Shown here: positions 1 through 5,079 of the stretch, piece after piece
How positions within the stretch are numbered: the stretch's first letter is position 1
How the letters are laid out: every line of letters starts with the position of its first letter
Assembly (NCBI GenBank): GCA_003157175.1
Contig: PMIQ01000141.1
Location: forward strand, 507 to 5,585
Direction of reading: 5' to 3'
Length of the DNA: 5,079 nt
DNA from: Chloroflexota bacterium
GTDB lineage: Bacteria; Chloroflexota; Limnocylindria; Limnocylindrales; CSP1-4
Translations under genes and position numbers: made by a program
Notes under the pieces: generated by a model
Told to the model about the DNA's origin: nothing
Database searches by the model: none
Seen by the model: the letters and a program-made list of their open reading frames with translations, nothing else

Positions 1-444
1 GCGACGCAGGACGCCGAACGGCGCGAGATTCTCGAGGAGCTGCTCGGGCACATCGGCGAGGACGTCACGATCCTGCCGCCCTTCCGGTGCGACTACGGCT
101 ATCTGCTGAGCATTGGCAAGCGGTCGTTCATCAACTACAACGCCATCATCCTGGACAGCGTTCCGGTGACGATCGGCGAACGCACGTGGATCGGGCCCGG
201 CCTGCAGCTCTACACCGCCTGCCACCCGCTCGACGCGGCCACTCGCACCGCGCCGCGCCCGCTCGAGTCGGCCGCGCCGATCGCAATCGGAGACGATGTG
301 TGGCTCGGCGGCGGCGTCATAATCCTGCCCGGCGTGACGATCGGCGCCGAGACAGTGATCGGGGCAGGCAGCGTCGTCACCCACGACATCCCGCCGCGCG
401 TCGTCGCCGTGGGCAATCCCTGCCGCGTCATCCGTCAGCTCTGA
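1..444 (+). CDS. Sugar O-acetyltransferase, maltose acetyltransferase/NodL type (5' end outside window)
   Basis: Frame 1 is open from the first base to a TGA at 442-444, giving 147 residues. Family members are usually about 180-200 residues, so some 35-50 N-terminal residues lie outside the window. The visible protein shows the left-handed beta-helix pattern of hexapeptide acyltransferases: VTIGERTWIGPG near residues 56-67, then IAIGDDVWLGGGVIILPGV and TIGAETVIGAGSVVT. It closes with VAVGNPCRVIRQL, the typical end of Maa/NodL/LacA proteins. TACHP at 72-76 contains the family's catalytic histidine (H75). Known members are cytoplasmic trimers that move acetyl from acetyl-CoA to a sugar hydroxyl such as maltose, a galactoside or a Nod factor. 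The exact substrate cannot be read from the sequence. An internal ATG at 166 is not the true start, because family-typical sequence continues upstream of it (PPFRCDYGYLLSIG at 26-39). The gene converges on the permease gene, 80 bases away. Confidence 0.93.
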   Translation, partial: ATQDAERREILEELLGHIGEDVTILPPFRCDYGYLLSIGKRSFINYNAIILDSVPVTIGERTWIGPGLQLYTACHPLDAATRTAPRPLESAAPIAIGDDVWLGGGVIILPGVTIGAETVIGAGSVVTHDIPPRVVAVGNPCRVIRQL

Positions 445-524
445 TCTTCGCGAAACGATCGCCACGTGTTGCCGGCGCGTCCTGGGGAAGGCGCCGCCCA
501 CTCTTCAGCGTCCCTCGGCCACTC

Positions 525-2213
525 TTACCGGGCCACGTCGCGGCGGCGCATGCCCCACCCGCCGACCGCCAGGCCGCCGGCGGCAAGAACGAGGCAGGCG
601 ACGATGCCACCAACGTCCCACTGGCCGACCATCGGCTGACCAAAATGGGCAGTCAAGGCCAGCTGATGCACCCAATCCGGAAGTCTGAGCGCCGGCGCCA
701 TGAGGTCGATCAGGTAGGTCGCCGTCACGACGAGGGTCACGACCTCGGCGGCGATCGAGGTCCGGAAGAATCCGCCGACCGCGACCCCGACTCCGACGAG
801 GGCAGCCGCGTAGAGACCCAGCGTGATGGAGCCTGCCATGGGCGTGACCGCGTCGCTCCCCGCCATAAGCGCGCCGATCCCGACCGCCACCGCGAGCACG
901 ACCGTCATGGCCGCCACGGCCAGGTCGGCGCCGATGCCGCCGCTGACGGCCCAGGACCTGCGGGCCAACGGCGTCGCGAGGAGCATCTCGAGCCTGCCGG
1001 AAGTCTCGTCGGAGGCCCAACCGGCCACGAGGGTGGCGGCCGCGAAGCCGGCCACGATGAACTCCAGCTGGACCAGCAGCTGGAGGAACCCGCCGGCAGT
1101 CGAGATGTCGAAACCCGGGAAGACGGAGCGGAACGTCGTCTGGAGGTCCGGCGACTTGGCGAATTCATCCGCCAGTGATCGGCTGGCTGCAGCCATGACG
1201 AGGCCGAAGACGCCGATGCCGAGCCCCCAGGCGAGGGCGGTGGGGAGCCGCTCCCCGAAGGCCCGAGCCACTGGTCCGCTGAGCCCGTGCGTGGCAGCCG
1301 GCAGGCCGGGCGTCCGGATGGAGCTCGCCGCTCCGAGGTCCCGACGGGCAAAACCTTCGATGCCGGCCACCAGGAGCACGACCGCGAGGATAGCGACCGG
1401 CACCAGCGAGACCCAGTCGTACTGGCCGGCGAGTGGTAGATGATTGGCCGTCCATGCCCATGGCGTCAGATCCGCCGGCACCGCGAAGGCCGGGACCAAC
1501 GCCGCATAACCGTTGAGGATCCAACCCGCGAACAGAATGAACCCGGCGATCCCAGCAGCCGCCGAGCGGCCGAGGAACGGTGCGAGCGTGAACGCCAGCC
1601 CGCCGAACGCGAGCGCCAGGAGTCCGACCCACAGCGCGTAGCCCAGGGCGGCCTGAACCGGGACGGCGTCGCCGGGCAGCGTCCCGAAAGCGGCGCCGGC
1701 GAGCCACGCGGCGAAGGCCATGATCGCCAGTGCGATCGTCATGACCGACAGGTGCGCGGCGACCTTCTCGAGGGCGATGCGGCGCCTGCGCATGGGCGAC
1801 GTCACGACGAACTCGAGGCTGCCGTTACGAGCCTCACCGGCAAGAGTTGACGACAGGGCCAGGATCGACCAGAGCCCCGCGACGAAGAGAAAGACCGGCC
1901 CGTACTTCCACTGCACGTATCCGCCCATCGTCGCGACGTTGACCGGCTTCCCGGCGATTCCCTGGGCGACCGCACCCAGGTCGGTGGCAAGCTTCGCCAT
2001 CTCGTCGCGGGCCGCCTGGGTCGGGTAGACGGTGGGGATGGCAGCGCCCACTACGAGCATCAAGCCGCCCATCAGCGCGGCCGCGATGAGAACGGAGCGG
2101 CGTGAGTCGCGCATGGTCTTGGCATACACGGTCCCCAGGCCGTAGAGGCGGCTCCGGAGCGAGAGGCGGCGATGCGTCGACGTGAAGGGCGCCCGCCCGA
2201 GCTCAACGGCCAT
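525..2213 (-). CDS. ABC-2 type exporter permease, fused/duplicated form
   Basis: This 562-residue integral membrane protein probably forms the channel of an efflux ABC transporter, working with the ATPase encoded just upstream. I count about 12 hydrophobic segments, near residues 40-59, 103-123, 150-176, 187-212, 219-240, 268-286, 325-343, 378-399, 423-450, 464-482, 488-506 and 533-553. A basic N-terminus of about 38 residues precedes the first. The ABC-2 loop motif appears twice: EARNGSLEFVVTSPMRRRR near 127-145 and DETSGRLEMLLATPLARRS near 402-420. The protein therefore seems to be two six-helix halves fused into one chain. Length and layout fit the large permeases grouped from memory with TnrB3-like putative polyketide-antibiotic exporters; the substrate is not determined. 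The ATG at 2213 lies inside the end of the ATPase gene (11-base overlap, different frame), with GGGGAAG nine bases upstream, which indicates coupled translation. The C-terminus is basic (RRRDVAR). Confidence 0.93.
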   Translation of the reverse strand: MAVELGRAPFTSTHRRLSLRSRLYGLGTVYAKTMRDSRRSVLIAAALMGGLMLVVGAAIPTVYPTQAARDEMAKLATDLGAVAQGIAGKPVNVATMGGYVQWKYGPVFLFVAGLWSILALSSTLAGEARNGSLEFVVTSPMRRRRIALEKVAAHLSVMTIALAIMAFAAWLAGAAFGTLPGDAVPVQAALGYALWVGLLALAFGGLAFTLAPFLGRSAAAGIAGFILFAGWILNGYAALVPAFAVPADLTPWAWTANHLPLAGQYDWVSLVPVAILAVVLLVAGIEGFARRDLGAASSIRTPGLPAATHGLSGPVARAFGERLPTALAWGLGIGVFGLVMAAASRSLADEFAKSPDLQTTFRSVFPGFDISTAGGFLQLLVQLEFIVAGFAAATLVAGWASDETSGRLEMLLATPLARRSWAVSGGIGADLAVAAMTVVLAVAVGIGALMAGSDAVTPMAGSITLGLYAAALVGVGVAVGGFFRTSIAAEVVTLVVTATYLIDLMAPALRLPDWVHQLALTAHFGQPMVGQWDVGGIVACLVLAAGGLAVGGWGMRRRDVAR

Positions 2214-3117
2214 GGTCGGCCACTTCCCCGGACTCCCGGCCGTACTGGGCGAGGAACGTTTCCTCCAGGCTCGGCTCGCGGCTCACGAAGTCGGCGAGCT
2301 CGAATCGCGCCGCGGCTTTGATCACCGGATCGATCGAGCCCGCCACGTGCATCCGCAGGACGTGGTCTTCGGCGACGACGTCGGAGACGCCCGGCAGCGC
2401 CCCGAACTCGTCGGCCGGCACGAGACCGGTGAAGCGGAGCTCGACCTGATGGGCGGCGAGGTCTCGAAGGGCGTCGACGCGATCGACCATGACGAGCCGG
2501 CCATCGCGGATTATGCCGACCCGGTCGCAGGCCTTCTCCGCCTCGGAGAGCACGTGGCTCGAGAGGAACACCGTCCGGCCCTCCCCCACCGCCTCGCGGA
2601 CCACCGCGAAGAACGTCTCCTGGACGAGCGGATCGAGACCGGCCGTCGGCTCGTCGAGGACCAGCAGCTCGGGCTTGTGCTGGAGAGCGGCGACCAGGCC
2701 GACCTTCTGCTTGTTGCCCTTCGAGTATTCCTTGAACTTGCGCGACGGGTCGAGGTCGAAACGCTCGACGAGAGACGCCTGGTATGCCGGATCGACGCCG
2801 CCGCGAAGGTTGGCGAAGTACTCGAGGGTCTCGCCGCCGGTCAGCCGGTCGTAGAGGGTGAACTCGCCGGGCAGGTAGCCCACCCGCCGGTGGATCGCGA
2901 CCGGGTCGACCGTCGTGTCGATGCCGAAGACGTAAGCCTTCCCGTTCGTCGGCCGGATCAGGTCCAGCAGGACGCGGATGGTCGTGGTCTTACCGGCGCC
3001 ATTCGGGCCGAGGAAGCCGAAGACCTCACCTTGCTCCACGGCCAGGTCGACGTCGACGATCCCACGGTGTGATCCGTAAGACTTGGTCAGCTTCTCGGTC
3101 TTGATGATGGCGACCAT
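2203..3117 (-). CDS. ABC transporter ATP-binding protein (multidrug/antibiotic efflux type)
   Basis: This 304-residue cytoplasmic ATPase should drive the permease encoded downstream. In order it shows Walker A GPNGAGKT (37-44), a Q-loop region YLPGE (81-85), a signature helix starting YSKGNKQ (131-137), Walker B LLVLDEP with catalytic E156, D-loop GLDP (160-163) and the H-loop histidine in SSHV (H188). The C-terminal extension of about 100 residues, ending near PSLEETFLAQYG, is typical of the CcmA/BcrA-like efflux ATPases (COG1131). The Q-loop glutamine is missing: glycine stands in YLPGE where many relatives have YLPQE. I recall this variant in efflux ATPases of this branch, so it need not mean loss of function. 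The ATG at 3117 is preferred over an in-frame ATG at 3156, because AAAGGAG lies five bases before 3117 and the upstream choice would overlap the repressor gene. The gene starts 26 bases after the repressor and overlaps the permease by 11 bases. Confidence 0.95.
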   Translation of the reverse strand: MVAIIKTEKLTKSYGSHRGIVDVDLAVEQGEVFGFLGPNGAGKTTTIRVLLDLIRPTNGKAYVFGIDTTVDPVAIHRRVGYLPGEFTLYDRLTGGETLEYFANLRGGVDPAYQASLVERFDLDPSRKFKEYSKGNKQKVGLVAALQHKPELLVLDEPTAGLDPLVQETFFAVVREAVGEGRTVFLSSHVLSEAEKACDRVGIIRDGRLVMVDRVDALRDLAAHQVELRFTGLVPADEFGALPGVSDVVAEDHVLRMHVAGSIDPVIKAAARFELADFVSREPSLEETFLAQYGRESGEVADHGR

Positions 3118-3122
3118 TGGTG

Positions 3123-3129
3123 CTCCTTT
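3123..3129 (-). promoter_or_regulatory. Ribosome binding site of the ABC ATPase gene
   Basis: Read on the minus strand this is AAAGGAG, followed by the five-base spacer CACCA and the ATG at 3117. It is the strongest Shine-Dalgarno match in the window. It lies in the 26-base gap after the repressor stop and decides the ATPase start in favour of 3117 over the in-frame ATG at 3156. Confidence 0.85.
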
Positions 3130-3143
3130 GAACGAACTCGGCG

Positions 3144-3827
3144 TCAGCCGAACCACGTACGCAAGGCCTGGGGGTCGAGGATCGGCCCGGACCCGGATGG
3201 CAGCCCGAGGATCCGCTCGAACGCCTCGTTGTAGGCACCGAGCGTGCGCTCGACTTCTTCGTAAGGGACCGCGCCGGCCTGGCGGGCCAGGAAGAGCTGG
3301 CTGGCAGTCTCGTTAGCGCCGAGGATGAGCGCCACCAGGACGCGCGCCACCGGTTCGGGCCAGCTCGCCGTGAACACGCCCTCGGCTTTGCCCTGCTCGA
3401 TGATCGTGGCCAGCAAAAGTGTGAGACGGGAAGCGACGCCGCGCCTGAGTTGCTCGCGCACGATGGTGTTGCCGTCGGAGAACCACACCCGCAGAAGCTC
3501 GAGCATGAGCTCCTTCCGTTCGGTCTTCCAGCCCGCGAGCGTGGAGAAGAGGCAGTGGAGCTTCTCGATCGCCCGGAGGTCCGGATCATCGGCTACCGGC
3601 GCCATCGTCACGGTGGCGGCATCGACCATGCGATCAACCACGGCCGCCAGCAGTACCTCCTTCGAATCGAAGTAGTGGTAGAAGGCGCCCTTGGACGCGC
3701 CGAGTTCGACCAGGATCTCCTCCACGCTCAACTGCTCGTAGCCCTTCGTCTGGATCAGGCGCTGGGCGACGTCGATGAACGCGTCCCGCCGAAGAGCGTG
3801 GGCTGTCGGATCGAGCGTGCGCGGCAT
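3144..3827 (-). CDS. TetR/AcrR-family transcriptional repressor
   Basis: This 227-residue protein has a TetR-type N-terminal DNA-binding domain. Helix 1 is near residues 12-28 (LRRDAFIDVAQRLIQTKG). The helix-turn-helix is near 34-53, including VEEILVELGASKGAFYHYF, with the diagnostic GASKGAFYHYF followed by DSKEVLL. The rest is helical and should form the ligand-binding and dimer domain; its sequence gives no clue to the ligand. The gene is first in a minus-strand operon with the ABC ATPase and permease, so it most likely represses their expression and its own until an exported compound or related signal binds. The ATG at 3827 is chosen because the TetR domain begins a few residues later and GGGAAGA lies just upstream (3831-3837 on the plus strand). 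An in-frame ATG at 3896 would add 23 residues and put the probable operator inside the coding region. Confidence is high for the family and moderate for the target. Confidence 0.95.
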   Translation of the reverse strand: MPRTLDPTAHALRRDAFIDVAQRLIQTKGYEQLSVEEILVELGASKGAFYHYFDSKEVLLAAVVDRMVDAATVTMAPVADDPDLRAIEKLHCLFSTLAGWKTERKELMLELLRVWFSDGNTIVREQLRRGVASRLTLLLATIIEQGKAEGVFTASWPEPVARVLVALILGANETASQLFLARQAGAVPYEEVERTLGAYNEAFERILGLPSGSGPILDPQALRTWFG

Positions 3828-3842
3828 TGGTCTTCCCAATAA

Positions 3843-3861
3843 CAAACCGACCGTCGGTCTG
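3843..3861. promoter_or_regulatory. Probable TetR operator palindrome
   Basis: The core ACCGAC-C-GTCGGT (3846-3858) is a perfect six-base inverted repeat around a single central C at 3852. Extending three bases on each side gives a 19-bp palindrome with one mismatched pair (A3845 against C3859). Odd-centred palindromes of ACCGAC/GTCGGT type are, from general knowledge, common operators of TetR-family repressors. It lies 15 bases upstream of the repressor start, in the 101-base gap shared with the divergent repeat-protein gene. It could therefore control the repressor operon and possibly the divergent gene as well. Confidence 0.75.
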
Positions 3862-3867
3862 AGAATA
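3862..3867 (-). promoter_or_regulatory. Possible -10 element of the tetR-ABC operon
   Basis: The minus strand reads TATTCT, a 4 of 6 match to TATAAT that fits the TANNNT pattern of high-GC bacteria. Transcription would begin near 3855, inside the palindromic operator, leaving an untranslated leader of about 28 bases that contains the repressor's ribosome binding site. This geometry suits autorepression. No good -35 element lies at the usual distance; a TTGACT (3880-3875) is only seven bases away, too close to pair with it. The call is weak. Confidence 0.3.
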
Positions 3868-3928
3868 CGCCGCGAGTCAAGGGCGGCGCCAGCCACCGCT
3901 GTTCCACCTGAAAGGTAAGTTCACCAAC

Positions 3929-4615
3929 ATGGTGCCTCGAACCTTCGCCGTGGTAGGGGTCAAGGCTCTGGGCTGGTCGTCGGCTCTGGTTCCCTCCAGC
4001 GCCATCGCGGTCACAGGCAACCTCACGGTCACCAGGGCCACGTCTGCCGGTTACGTTTCGGTTGGTCCCACGATCGCCGCTCTACCCAAGACCTCGACTC
4101 TCAACGTCGCGGCGGGAGCCAATATGGCCAACGGTGTCACCGTGGCCCTGAGCGCCGGCAAGCTCCAGGCCGTCTGGGATGGCGCCGTCGGCTCATCGGC
4201 CGATGTCATCTTCGATGTCGCCGGTTACTTCACAGCTGCGCAGACCGGGTTGACGTTCCATGCGCTCGCGCCCGATCGCCTGCTGGATACCTCGACCAAC
4301 CTGGGGCTCACCGGTCCCTTTGCCACGGGTAGCTCACGAGCCCTGACGGTAGGTGGCGTCGACCAGGTACCGGCCGATGCAGCGAGCATCAGCGGCAACC
4401 TCACGATCGTCAATGCCACCAGCAACGGCTTCGCCTTCATCAGCCCCACCACCGTCAGCTCGCCAACGAGCTCGACGATCAACATCAGCGCCCATCTCGC
4501 GGGCGCCAACGGCTTCGATGTCGGGCTATCGGGAGGTAGCCTGGCCATCATCTGGGTCGGCACGGTCGGCTCCACGGCCGACGTCCAGCTGGACGTGACC
4601 GGCTACTGGAGCTGA
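3929..4615 (+). CDS. Two-copy beta-rich repeat protein, probably the remnant of a larger secreted protein
   Basis: The 228 residues consist of two copies of one domain with a 126-residue period: VTGNLTV at 28-34 matches ISGNLTI at 154-160, and ADVIFDVAGYF (91-101) matches ADVQLDVTGYW (217-227). Copy 2 is complete, beginning at FHALAPDRLLDT (110-121). Copy 1 begins only at RTFAVVGV (4-11), matching RALTVGGV (137-144), and lacks the RLLDT element. From general knowledge this domain occurs in exported proteins of Actinomycetota and Chloroflexota, often C-terminal to enzymes or in tandem; its function is not established. No signal peptide, cell-wall anchor or enzyme domain is visible. The frame is open only from 3863, after a TGA at 3860-3862, so no more of the domain lies upstream in frame. 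The ATG is preceded by AAAGG about 13 bases away, a loose ribosome binding site. Tandem stops TGA TAG end the gene. It may be a 5'-truncated pseudogene or a small expressed protein. Confidence 0.75.
   Translation: MVPRTFAVVGVKALGWSSALVPSSAIAVTGNLTVTRATSAGYVSVGPTIAALPKTSTLNVAAGANMANGVTVALSAGKLQAVWDGAVGSSADVIFDVAGYFTAAQTGLTFHALAPDRLLDTSTNLGLTGPFATGSSRALTVGGVDQVPADAASISGNLTIVNATSNGFAFISPTTVSSPTSSTINISAHLAGANGFDVGLSGGSLAIIWVGTVGSTADVQLDVTGYWS
3929..4615 (+). repeat. Tandem protein-level repeat, period 378 bp (126 residues)
   Basis: Two copies of the same domain lie head to tail. A 12-base identical stretch, GGCAACCTCACG, occurs at 4016-4027 and 4394-4405, exactly 378 bases apart. The last aromatic of each copy (F101 and W227) keeps the same spacing. 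Copy 1 also carries about seven extra residues between its RTFAVVGV strand and the VP motif. Away from the short identical stretch the DNA has clearly diverged, so the duplication is old rather than recent. Confidence 0.8.
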
Positions 4616-4661
4616 TAGCGGCTCCCGACTCGGGCGCTTCCCGACAACTCAGCACTTCTGC

Positions 4662-4691
4662 GCGGCCGGCCCGTCAACTCGGGCCGGCCGC
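4662..4691 (+). terminator. Strong GC hairpin, candidate terminator of the repeat-protein gene
   Basis: GCGGCCGGCCCG (4662-4673) and its exact reverse complement CGGGCCGGCCGC (4680-4691) form a perfect 12-bp stem around the six-base loop TCAACT. It starts 47 bases after the stop of the repeat-protein gene and ends 47 bases before the kinase start. It is followed only by CCTTCTAAC, a poor U-tract, so it may be a weak intrinsic terminator, as is common in high-GC bacteria, or a structure that protects the 3' end of the message. Confidence 0.55.
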
Positions 4692-4726
4692 CCTTCTAAC
4701 TGCTCGTCGCCGAGGCCGCCGGAAGG

Positions 4727-4732
4727 TAGCAT
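4727..4732 (+). promoter_or_regulatory. Possible -10 element giving a leaderless kinase transcript
   Basis: TAGCAT fits the TANNNT pattern and ends six bases before the GTG at 4739, so transcription would start at or next to the start codon. No clear -35 element stands upstream (TCGTCG at 17 bases). The alternative is a normal message using GGAAGG at 4721-4726, but the 12-base spacing to GTG is longer than ideal. Confidence 0.35.
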
Positions 4733-4738
4733 TCGGGC

Positions 4739-5079
4739 GTGAGTACCCGCCGCCCTCTCGTCGGCCGAGAATCCGAGGTCTGGCTTGGTCTCGACCTTGG
4801 CACTCAGAGCGCCCGCGCTTTGGCGGTCACGGCCGACGGCGAGATCGTCGGGGCCGGCACGCAGCCGCTCACCAGCGATAGATCGGGATCTCGCCATGAG
4901 CAGGACCCGGAAGCGTGGTGGCGGGCGATCGCTGCCGCGTCCTCCGAAGCGATGCAAACGGTGTTTGCCGGAGCCGTTCGCGGAGTCGCGGTCGACGCGA
5001 CGTCGGGAACGATCCTGCTGGTCGATCGCAAGGGCTCGCCGCTGACCCCGGGGCTCATGTACGACGACACCCGCGCCAC
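4739..5079 (+). CDS. FGGY-family carbohydrate kinase (3' end outside window)
   Basis: The first 113 codons are visible, about a quarter of a typical 450-550-residue FGGY kinase. The N-terminal ATPase-fold motif is WLGLDLGTQSARALAV (15-30), the phosphate-1 loop of the sugar kinase/Hsp70/actin superfamily. It is followed by HEQDPEAWW (53-61), a usual FGGY marker, and GVAVDATSGTILLVD (82-96) with PLTPGLMYDDTRA at the window end. The DxTSGT version resembles ribulokinase and D-ribulose-kinase-like branches more than classical xylulokinase. The substrate cannot be settled, because the catalytic aspartate and C-terminal domain lie outside the window. Such enzymes transfer the ATP gamma-phosphate to a sugar or polyol in the cytoplasm. 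The GTG at 4739 is the only plausible start: an in-frame TAG lies at 4727-4729 and no other ATG, GTG or TTG falls between it and the first motif. The gene is co-directional with the repeat protein but separated by a hairpin. Confidence 0.9.
   Translation, partial: MSTRRPLVGRESEVWLGLDLGTQSARALAVTADGEIVGAGTQPLTSDRSGSRHEQDPEAWWRAIAAASSEAMQTVFAGAVRGVAVDATSGTILLVDRKGSPLTPGLMYDDTRA

Noticed and set aside
474..497. GGCGC...GCGCC inverted repeat in the convergent gap as a terminator
   Set aside because: The stem is only about five base pairs with a long loop and no T-run on either strand, which is not above chance in GC-rich DNA.
87..1178. Long plus-strand open frame of 363 codons, antisense to the permease and overlapping the acetyltransferase
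   Set aside because: Its product is a low-complexity run of R, H, D and G without any domain, and both genes it overlaps have clear family motifs. It is a by-product of high GC content.
2182..3072. Plus-strand open frame of 296 codons opposite the ABC ATPase
   Set aside because: It is the frequent spurious antisense frame of high-GC ABC ATPase genes. The minus strand has all Walker, signature and H-loop motifs, and this frame has no ribosome binding site of note.
3118..3156. Upstream in-frame ATG (3156) for the ABC ATPase
   Set aside because: It would overlap the repressor gene and add 13 residues outside the domain, whereas AAAGGAG is perfectly placed for the ATG at 3117.
3875..3880. TTGACT on the minus strand as a -35 box for the tetR operon
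   Set aside because: At 17-19 bases downstream the sequence is CCGACGG-like with no -10 resemblance, and the TATTCT candidate is only seven bases away.
3828..3896. Upstream in-frame ATG (3896) for the TetR repressor
   Set aside because: The extra 23 residues do not resemble TetR N-termini and the extension would cover the operator palindrome. The ATG at 3827 begins a normal TetR N-terminus.
4225..4575. Minus-strand open frame of 116 codons opposite the repeat protein
   Set aside because: The plus strand contains a two-copy repeat with conserved spacing, and the antisense product has no recognisable domain.
4804..5079. Minus-strand open frame of 91 codons opposite the FGGY kinase
   Set aside because: The plus frame from 4739 carries LGLDLGTQSAR and other kinase motifs, and the minus frame shows no family resemblance.
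1..5079. CRISPR arrays, tRNA or rRNA genes, transposases and attachment sites
   Set aside because: I found no regularly spaced direct repeats, cloverleaf-like or conserved rRNA sequence, transposase motifs or paired terminal repeats.

Overview
The window is high-GC bacterial DNA with tightly packed genes. I see two partial genes at the edges, a complete three-gene transporter operon on the minus strand, and a small repeat-domain gene that looks truncated at its 5' end. The mix suggests Chloroflexota or Actinomycetota: strong GC bias, a fused ABC-2 permease of the type often placed with putative polyketide-antibiotic exporters, a RLLDT...VP...GNLTV...DVxGYF secreted-repeat domain, and a possible leaderless GTG start. 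No marker gene is present, so the phylum is an inference.

Layout. Positions 1-444 (+) hold the C-terminal part of a left-handed beta-helix sugar O-acetyltransferase (maltose acetyltransferase / NodL type). An 80-base convergent gap follows, with no convincing terminator. On the minus strand, transcribed right to left, come a TetR-family repressor (3827-3144), an ABC ATPase (3117-2203) and a 12-helix ABC-2 permease (2213-525). The repressor and ATPase are 26 bases apart, and ATPase and permease overlap by 11 bases, so the three are almost certainly one operon. A perfect 13-bp inverted repeat, ACCGAC-C-GTCGGT, extends to 19 bp with one mismatched pair. It sits just upstream of the repressor start and is the probable autoregulatory operator. 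The simplest model is that the repressor senses a toxic or lipophilic compound, leaves the operator, and lets the cell make the ATPase and permease that export it.

At 3929-4615 (+), divergent from the repressor, lies a 228-residue protein made of two copies of a 126-residue-period beta-rich repeat. It has no signal peptide, and its first copy lacks the N-terminal RLLDT segment, so it looks like the tail of a larger secreted protein. A 12-bp perfect hairpin follows it at 4662-4691. The window closes with the first 113 codons of an FGGY-family carbohydrate kinase (4739 onward, +), which may be translated from a leaderless message.

Nothing here amounts to a clearly new system. The points most worth following are the truncated repeat protein next to the operator, the operator itself, the non-canonical Q-loop of the ATPase, and the possible leaderless kinase start.
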